The notes under the pieces: model-generated
Databases searched by the model: none
What the model saw: only the letters and a program-made list of their open reading frames with translations
Told to the model about the DNA's origin: nothing
Position numbers and translations under genes: made by a program
Source: Actinomycetota bacterium
Lineage (GTDB): Bacteria > Actinomycetota > Actinomycetes > JACCUZ01
Direction: 5' to 3'
NCBI GenBank assembly: GCA_030841245.1
Contig: JAVEDG010000063.1
Coordinates: 1 to 7,415, forward strand
Length of the DNA: 7,415 nucleotides
In this document: one piece after another, positions 1 through 4,249 of the stretch
Layout: the number at the start of each line of letters is the position of its first letter
How positions within the stretch are numbered: the stretch's first letter is position 1

Positions 1-426
1 GAGCAGCTCCCCGACCGAGTCGGCCACGTAGAGGTCGGCGGGGAAGTTGCCCGGCTCGATCAGCAGGACCCGCCGCTCGGGACGCAGCCGCGCCGCCGCG
101 ACCAGCACCTTGAACAGGTTGGCCGACGTCGAGTCGGCGACGACCACCTCGTCGTCGCCAGCACCGATCAGCCGGGCGAGGCGGGCCCCGACCCGGCGCG
201 GTGCCGCCCACCAGTCGTGCTCGTTCCACGAGGTGATCAGGTCGCGGCCCCACTGTGTCGACACGGCGTCCGCGACCGCGGCCGGCACGGCAGCGGGCAG
301 CGCGCCGAGCGAGTTGCCGTCGAGGTAGACCAGGCCGTCGGGCACCGAGAACCGCTCCCGCACCGCGGCCAGCGGGTCCCGCCGGTCCAGGTCCTCGGCC
401 CTGGTCCGGGCCGCACGCAGGTCCAC
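1..426 (-). CDS. kynU: Kynureninase, N-terminal 142 residues (cut by window edge)
   Basis: PLP-dependent L-kynurenine hydrolase (kynurenine to anthranilate plus alanine; also 3-hydroxykynurenine), a cytosolic enzyme of tryptophan catabolism and NAD precursor supply. The translated start shows family landmarks in order: VYLDGNSLGALP (residues 33-44), SWNEHDWW (66-73), the cofactor phosphate-binding stretch ADSTSANLFK (97-106) and NFPADLY (127-133), where the Phe and Asp match residues that contact PLP in known kynureninases. The catalytic lysine lies beyond the window. The start is taken as GTG at 426: an in-frame TAG at 438-436 rules out any longer N-terminus, and the next residues (DLRAARTRAEDLD) are a plausible helical N-terminus. 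No good Shine-Dalgarno precedes this GTG, which fits leaderless translation. The gene diverges from the GNAT gene. The family call is near certain; the exact start is likely but not proven. Confidence 0.93.
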   Translation of the reverse strand, partial: MDLRAARTRAEDLDRRDPLAAVRERFSVPDGLVYLDGNSLGALPAAVPAAVADAVSTQWGRDLITSWNEHDWWAAPRRVGARLARLIGAGDDEVVVADSTSANLFKVLVAAARLRPERRVLLIEPGNFPADLYVADSVGELL

Positions 427-432
427 GCCTGC

Positions 433-438
433 ACCCTA
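433..438 (-). promoter_or_regulatory. Putative -10 hexamer TAGGGT for leaderless kynU
   Basis: On the minus strand TAGGGT fits the actinobacterial TANNNT -10 pattern. Its last base lies six bases before the kynU GTG at 426, so transcription would be expected to begin at or next to the start codon. No convincing -35 is visible 16-18 bp upstream, as is common for actinobacterial promoters. The first three bases also form the in-frame TAG that limits the ORF. This is inferred from spacing only. Confidence 0.4.
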
Positions 439-472
439 ATGGGGGTGCCGCGACGGCCGGTCGCGCCGCGAA

Positions 473-522
473 TGGCGAGTTCCGGCCGTCCCCGGGCCGC
501 ACCGACCGACCAGAACTCGCCA
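473..522. repeat. Inverted repeat, 16-bp arms, between divergent kynU and GNAT genes
   Basis: The arms are 473-488 (TGGCGAGTTCCGGCCG) and 507-522 (reverse complement TGGCGAGTTCTGGTCG), separated by 18 nt. The outer 10 bp are perfect; the arms differ at two inner positions, both transitions. In a minus-strand RNA both differences become G-U wobbles, so the stem is 16 continuous pairs; in a plus-strand RNA they are C/A mismatches. It may be an operator for a dimeric regulator serving both divergent genes, a copy of a dispersed palindromic repeat, or an RNA hairpin. If the kynU promoter at 433-438 is right, the repeat lies upstream of that transcript and a DNA site is more likely. Confidence 0.6.
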
Positions 523-556
523 GTCGTGGTCGGCAGAGGCTGGCAGGATTCGTCGG

Positions 557-1036
557 GTGGCGCAATCGGCGGTGGACGTGACTGTCGTGCCTCCCGGGAT
601 CCTCGGCTGGGACGAGATCGTCGCCCTGCTCGACGCCTACCGCGTTCACTACGGGGAGCCGTCCGACGAGGCGGCGACGCGCAGGTGGCTCGACGACGTC
701 GCCGAGGCCAACCGGGTCCGTTGCTACCTCGCCACCGTGGGCGACCAGGCACACGACCGGCGCAGGGCGGTCGGGGTGGCTCTGGTGGTGCGCTCGCCGG
801 CGACCCTGCGGCTCGGCGAGGTGTGGGCGCTGCGGGACCTCTACGTCGCCGCCGACCATCGGGACCGCGGAGTCGGGCGGGCCATCGTCGTACGCGTGTG
901 CGACGACGCCGCCGGTGCCGGCGCACTGCGGGTGGCGCTGCAGACCGAGCACGACAACGAGCGCGCGCTGGCTCTTTACACGAGTCTCGGCTTCAGCGAG
1001 GTCGACGGGGTCGTGCACCTGAGCCGGCAGCTGTGA
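557..1036 (+). CDS. GNAT-family N-acetyltransferase
   Basis: A 159-residue cytosolic protein of the usual single-domain GNAT size, expected to move an acetyl group from acetyl-CoA to an unknown amine. The acetyl-CoA pyrophosphate loop (motif A) is visible: LRDLYVAADHRDRGVGRAI, with RxxGxG at residues 102-107, preceded by a beta-strand of type EVWALRDLYV. Motif B follows in the C-terminal part: LQTEHDNERALALYTSLGF, the usual Asn...Ala-x-x-x-Tyr-x-x-x-Gly-Phe ending. The start is GTG at 557, with AGGA at 545-548 and an 8-nt spacer; later in-frame GTG codons at 572 and 578 lack this. The stop overlaps the start of the glycosyltransferase gene (GTGA, 1033-1036), so the two are translationally coupled. 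The substrate cannot be told from the sequence. Confidence 0.88.
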   Translation: MAQSAVDVTVVPPGILGWDEIVALLDAYRVHYGEPSDEAATRRWLDDVAEANRVRCYLATVGDQAHDRRRAVGVALVVRSPATLRLGEVWALRDLYVAADHRDRGVGRAIVVRVCDDAAGAGALRVALQTEHDNERALALYTSLGFSEVDGVVHLSRQL

Positions 1037-2514
1037 CGGGCGCACCTGTCGACGCAGGTGCGGGCACGGCGCCGCGCAGCCGCACGCCGTACGTCGTGGG
1101 TGGCGCGTTGACGTTGCTCCTGCTTTCTCTGGCGACGAGGTACGGGCCGCACCGGGACGAGCTGTACTTCATCGCGGCCGGTCACCACCCGCAGTGGGGC
1201 TACCCGGACCAGCCCGCGCTCACCCCGCTCATCGCGGCCGGCGCCGACCGCGTGGCGCACGGCTCGCTCGTCGCGCTGCGGCTGGTCCCCTCGGTGCTCG
1301 TCGGGCTCGTCGTGGTCATGGTCGCGGACCTGGCGCGGGAGCTCGGCGGCGGCCGGCGGGCGCAGACGCTGGCCGCCCTGACCACGGCCAGCGCGGCGGG
1401 CGTCCTCGCGATCGGTCACCTGCTGTCGACCGCCACCACCGACCTGTTCTTCCAGACACTCGTGATCCGCCTGGCGGTGACGGTGCTGCATCGCGACCAC
1501 CCGCGGGGCTGGTTGCTGGTCGGTCTCGTCGCCGGGGTCGGGCTGGAGAACAAGCACCTCGTGGTCTTCCTTGGGCTGGGTCTCGCGGTCGGCATCGCCC
1601 TCACGCCGTCCATGCGGCATCATCTGCGGTCGCCGTGGTGCTGGGCCGGGGCCGCGCTGGCTGCGTTGACGTGGCTGCCGAACCCGTTGTGGCAAGGCGC
1701 CCACGGCTGGCCGCAGCTGACGCTGGCCGGTGACGTCCGCGACGAGTACCTCACCGTCGGCGGCACCATCACCCTGGTGGTCTTCCAGCTGCTGTTGCTC
1801 AGCCCGCTCGCCGCGGTCCTGGGCTTCCGTGGGGGCCTCGAGCTGCTGCGCCGAACGGACTGGGCGTACGCGCGGCCACTGGTGATCGCCTACCTTTTCC
1901 TGATCGTGTTCTTCGTCGTGGTGGGAGGGAAGCACTACTACCTCTTGCCGCTGCTGCCGCCGCTGGCCGCGGCCGGTGCGGTCGTGGCCGAGCAGCGCAC
2001 GTCCGCGCGCAACATGACGCAGTGGAACGTGCTCGTCCTTCTCGTCGCGCTGATCCCGCTGCCGGCCCTGTTGCCGGTGCTCCCCGCCAAGACGCTGGAC
2101 GGCACGCCGTGGGCTGCGATCAACGACGACGCGCTGGAGACGGTCGGTTGGCCCGCCGTTGCCCACACGGTGCGCGGTGTCCTCGAGACGCTGCCGCCGC
2201 GGCAGCGGCGTACAGCAGTGGTCGTCACGCAGAACTACGGCGAGGCCGGTGCCCTCGAGTGGTACGGCGGGTCCCCGCCGGTCTACAGCGGGCACAACGG
2301 TTTCGGGGACTGGGGCCCGCCTGCCTCGTCGGGCCTGGTCGTCTACGTCGGCTTCGAGCGCCCGCACGCGGACCAGCTGGTCGGCTGCCGGCGCGCAGCG
2401 ACCCTGCGCACGGGCGTGGACAACGAGGAGGACGGCAACGGAGTGTGGGTGTGCGACGGCCCTGCTGGATCCTGGGCGCAGGCATGGCCGCACATCCGCC
2501 ACTACGACGCCTGA
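1033..2514 (+). CDS. GT-C (family 39/ArnT-like) integral membrane glycosyltransferase
   Basis: A 493-residue multi-pass membrane protein that resembles the PMT/ArnT class of polyprenyl-phosphate-sugar-dependent glycosyltransferases. The first hydrophobic segment (about 20-35) is followed by an extracytoplasmic loop with YGPHRDELYF (37-46); Asp42-Glu43 is the acidic pair typical of GT-C catalytic loops. It continues with HHPQWGYPDQPALTPL, also characteristic. Further membrane segments lie near 79-99, 107-125, 132-148, 152-190, 197-215, 240-260 and 285-350. The soluble C-terminal part holds TQNYGEAGALEWYG (399-412) and SGHNGFGDWGPP (419-430), recognised from memory as conserved in actinobacterial proteins of this group. 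The start is GTG at 1033, overlapping the GNAT stop; the frame is open back to 217, but this upstream part overlaps the GNAT gene and reads as Arg/Pro-rich shadow. Donor and acceptor are unknown; cell-envelope glycan or protein mannosylation is possible. Confidence 0.82.
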   Translation: MTGAPVDAGAGTAPRSRTPYVVGGALTLLLLSLATRYGPHRDELYFIAAGHHPQWGYPDQPALTPLIAAGADRVAHGSLVALRLVPSVLVGLVVVMVADLARELGGGRRAQTLAALTTASAAGVLAIGHLLSTATTDLFFQTLVIRLAVTVLHRDHPRGWLLVGLVAGVGLENKHLVVFLGLGLAVGIALTPSMRHHLRSPWCWAGAALAALTWLPNPLWQGAHGWPQLTLAGDVRDEYLTVGGTITLVVFQLLLLSPLAAVLGFRGGLELLRRTDWAYARPLVIAYLFLIVFFVVVGGKHYYLLPLLPPLAAAGAVVAEQRTSARNMTQWNVLVLLVALIPLPALLPVLPAKTLDGTPWAAINDDALETVGWPAVAHTVRGVLETLPPRQRRTAVVVTQNYGEAGALEWYGGSPPVYSGHNGFGDWGPPASSGLVVYVGFERPHADQLVGCRRAATLRTGVDNEEDGNGVWVCDGPAGSWAQAWPHIRHYDA

Positions 2515-2535
2515 GCGTGGTCCCCCGGGACACGC
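2515..2535. terminator. Hairpin between convergent glycosyltransferase and truB genes
   Basis: GCGTG (2515-2519) pairs perfectly with CACGC (2531-2535). Inside, either GTCC/GGAC or UCC/GGG pairing continues around a C-rich loop. It begins on the base after the glycosyltransferase TGA and ends 5 nt before the truB stop, filling almost the whole 26-nt convergent gap. There is no U-tract, so it would be a GC-rich hairpin terminator of the kind proposed for actinobacteria, possibly acting in both directions. Confidence 0.4.
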
Positions 2536-2540
2536 GGCGG

Positions 2541-3410
2541 TCACACGAAGACGGCGATCGTCTTGGTGCGCTCCCCCGCATCCTCGAGCAGCGCCAGGAA
2601 CGTCCCGTCCGGTCCGAACACGGCGACGGGACCATGAAGGCCGGCCGCCCGGATCGGGCCACCGTGCGAGACGACGACCGCCTCGTCGGCGTCGACCTCG
2701 CGGCTCGCGAAGGCGGCGCGGGCCGCGTCGGCGATCGGCAGCACGACCAGCTCGTCCGCGAGCCGCTCCAGGGTGCGCGCCTTCTCGACCGTGTACGGCC
2801 CGACGCGGGTGCGACGCAGCGCGGTCAGGTGCCCGCCGACGCCCAGCGCCGACCCCAGGTCGCGGGCCAGTGCCCGGACATACGTCCCGCTCGAGCACTC
2901 CACGCGTACGTCGAGCTCGACCGTCGTACCGGTCCGCGCCGTGCCCACCACCTCGAACCGGCTGACGGTGACGGGTCGCGCGGGGATGGCGACGTCCTCA
3001 CCGGCGCGGACCCGCTTGTACGCGCGCTGCCCGTCGATCTTGACCGCGCTGACGGCGGAGGGGACCTGCAGGATCTCCCCGGTCAGCGCCGTGACGGCCC
3101 GGCCGATCTCGCTGTCCGGGACCCGGGAGGCGTCTGAGGAGGCAGTGACCTCACCTTCGGCGTCGTCGGTGACGGTGCTGGCGCCGAGGCAGATCTTCGC
3201 GTCGTACGCCTTCTCGGTGAGCGCGAGGTGACCGAGCAGGCGGGTCGCCCGGTTGAGCCCGATGACCAGGACACCGGTCGCCATCGGGTCCAGGGTGCCG
3301 GCGTGGCCCACCCGGCGGGTGCCGGCGAGTCGCCGTACAGCGGCCACCACGTCGTGGGACGTGCGCCCGGCGGGCTTGTCGACGACGACCAGGCCGTCGT
3401 CGGTGGTCAT
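2541..3410 (-). CDS. truB: tRNA pseudouridine(55) synthase TruB
   Basis: Converts uridine 55 in the T-psi-C loop of tRNAs to pseudouridine in the cytosol. The 289-residue length is normal for actinobacterial TruB. Motifs in order: the N-terminal VVDKPAGRTSHDVV (8-22), motif II GHAGTLDPMATGVLVI (35-50) with catalytic Asp41, the conserved Tyr69 in EKAYDAKICLG, a KIDGQRAYK segment, and SSGTYVRALARDLG with Arg179. The C-terminal about 60 residues form the short actinobacterial TruB C-terminal domain, ending in the typical GERTKTIAVFV-like tail. The start is ATG at 3410, overlapping the rbfA stop as ATGA; there is no Shine-Dalgarno before it, so it probably depends on reinitiation after rbfA. It is the last gene of the infB operon here and converges with the glycosyltransferase gene. 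Confidence 0.97.
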   Translation of the reverse strand: MTTDDGLVVVDKPAGRTSHDVVAAVRRLAGTRRVGHAGTLDPMATGVLVIGLNRATRLLGHLALTEKAYDAKICLGASTVTDDAEGEVTASSDASRVPDSEIGRAVTALTGEILQVPSAVSAVKIDGQRAYKRVRAGEDVAIPARPVTVSRFEVVGTARTGTTVELDVRVECSSGTYVRALARDLGSALGVGGHLTALRRTRVGPYTVEKARTLERLADELVVLPIADAARAAFASREVDADEAVVVSHGGPIRAAGLHGPVAVFGPDGTFLALLEDAGERTKTIAVFV

Positions 3411-3877
3411 GAGGGCGTGGCGCCGGGCGCGTCGCCCTCGTCCTCGTCGTTGTCCTCCGCACGCGGTGCCCGGTAGGGATCGGCGTCGCCGGCGTAGGTC
3501 GCTGCCGCAGCGACGCGGTGCACCTCGGCGTCGGCCGCGGCGACCTTGGCGAGGAGCTCCTCGATGTGGGCCGCGGTCTCCGGCACGGCGTCGGCGACGA
3601 AGCCCAGCGTAGGAGTGAGCCGGACACCGGCCTGCCGGCCGACCTCGAAGCGCAGCACGCCGCGAGCGCTCTCGAGGGCGGCAGCGGTGTCGGCCCGCGC
3701 CGTCTCGTCACCGAGCACCGTGTAGAACACGGTGGCCTGCTGCAGGTCGTTGGTCACCTTCACGTCGGTGACCGTCACGAAGCCGAGCCGAGGATCCTTG
3801 ACCCGAAGCTCGAGGGTCTCGGCGACGACGACCTTGATCCGGTCGGCGAGCTTGCGCGCACGGGCTCGGTCGGCCAT
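3407..3877 (-). CDS. rbfA: 30S ribosome-binding factor RbfA
   Basis: A small KH-fold factor that binds the immature 30S subunit near 16S rRNA helix 1 and helps late maturation and cold adaptation. The 156-residue protein starts MADRARARKLADRIKVVVAETLELRVKDP, the typical N-terminal helix with the KDPRLGFVTVTDVKVTNDLQQATVFYTVLG core (about 27-56). RGVLRFEVGRQAGVRLTPTLGFVAD follows (about 72-96). The last 25 residues are an acidic, disordered-looking tail (DNDEDEGD), a common extension in high-GC actinobacteria. The start is ATG at 3877, with GAGGAG at 3884-3889 five bases upstream; that Shine-Dalgarno is built from the Glu-Glu codons and stop region of the preceding DUF503 gene, whose stop lies 2 nt away. 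It overlaps truB by ATGA. Very secure. Confidence 0.96.
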   Translation of the reverse strand: MADRARARKLADRIKVVVAETLELRVKDPRLGFVTVTDVKVTNDLQQATVFYTVLGDETARADTAAALESARGVLRFEVGRQAGVRLTPTLGFVADAVPETAAHIEELLAKVAAADAEVHRVAAAATYAGDADPYRAPRAEDNDEDEGDAPGATPS

Positions 3878-3879
3878 GA

Positions 3880-4182
3880 CTACTCCTCGTCGTCGGTGCT
3901 GCTCAGGAACTGTTGGCGGGCCGAGAGCAGGTCGACCTCGGGCCGCCCGGCGACCAGCCTCTCGCAGGCCTCCAGGACCTCGGTACAGTGGCGTCGATCT
4001 GCCGACACCACGGCCACCCCGAGCAGGGTCCGGCGGTGCAGGTCGAGATGCCCCGCCTCGGCGGCCGCCACGTCGAAGCGGCGGCGCAGCTCGGCCAGGA
4101 TCGGGCGCACCAGCGAGCGCTTCTCCTTGAGGGAGCGGACGTCTCCGAGCACCAGGTCAAGGGTCAGGGCCCCGACGTACAC
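3880..4182 (-). CDS. ylxP: DUF503 family protein (YlxP-like)
   Basis: A 100-residue protein of the DUF503/YlxP family, a conserved small protein encoded between infB and rbfA in many Gram-positive bacteria; its molecular role is not settled. The signature is seen at the N-terminus: YVGALTLDLVLGDVRSLKEK (2-21), followed by RRRF and an AAEAGHLDLHRRT segment. The C-terminus is acidic (STDDEE) and its codons supply the rbfA Shine-Dalgarno. The start is GTG at 4182, preceded by GGGAGGA at 4187-4193; the spacer is only four bases or so, short but usable, and the start matches the usual family N-terminus (M-Y-V-G-A-L). Position between infB and rbfA suggests a role linked to ribosome assembly or translation, but that is inference from context. 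The symbol is by synteny with Bacillus. Confidence 0.9.
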   Translation of the reverse strand: MYVGALTLDLVLGDVRSLKEKRSLVRPILAELRRRFDVAAAEAGHLDLHRRTLLGVAVVSADRRHCTEVLEACERLVAGRPEVDLLSARQQFLSSTDDEE

Positions 4183-4204
4183 CTGTCCTCCCGGCTGTGG
4201 CCCG

Positions 4205-4242
4205 GGCCGGCCCTGCGGGTCGGACGACCTGCAGGACCGGCC
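4205..4242 (-). other. Strong GC-rich hairpin in the infB-ylxP intercistronic gap
   Basis: In the minus-strand RNA, bases 4242-4231 (GGCCGGUCCUGC) pair with 4216-4205 (GCAGGGCCGGCC): 12 pairs, one of them G-U. The 14-nt loop can itself fold as GGUC/GACC around a 4-nt loop. The hairpin starts 7 nt after the infB stop and ends 11 nt before the GGGAGGA of the DUF503 gene. No U-tract follows. It could be a partial terminator, an RNA-processing or 3'-stabilising element that lowers the downstream genes relative to infB. The structure is clear; the role is inference. Confidence 0.55.
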
Positions 4243-4249
4243 GGCTGGC

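Noticed and set aside
217..1032. Upstream extension of the glycosyltransferase frame to 217
   Set aside because: It would overlap kynU and the whole GNAT gene and reads as Arg/Pro-rich noise; the GTG at 1033 gives a normal N-terminus.
976..2898. Long minus-strand open frame opposite the glycosyltransferase gene and the truB end
   Set aside because: It is Arg/Gln-rich with no domain and crosses convergent real genes; a codon-bias shadow.
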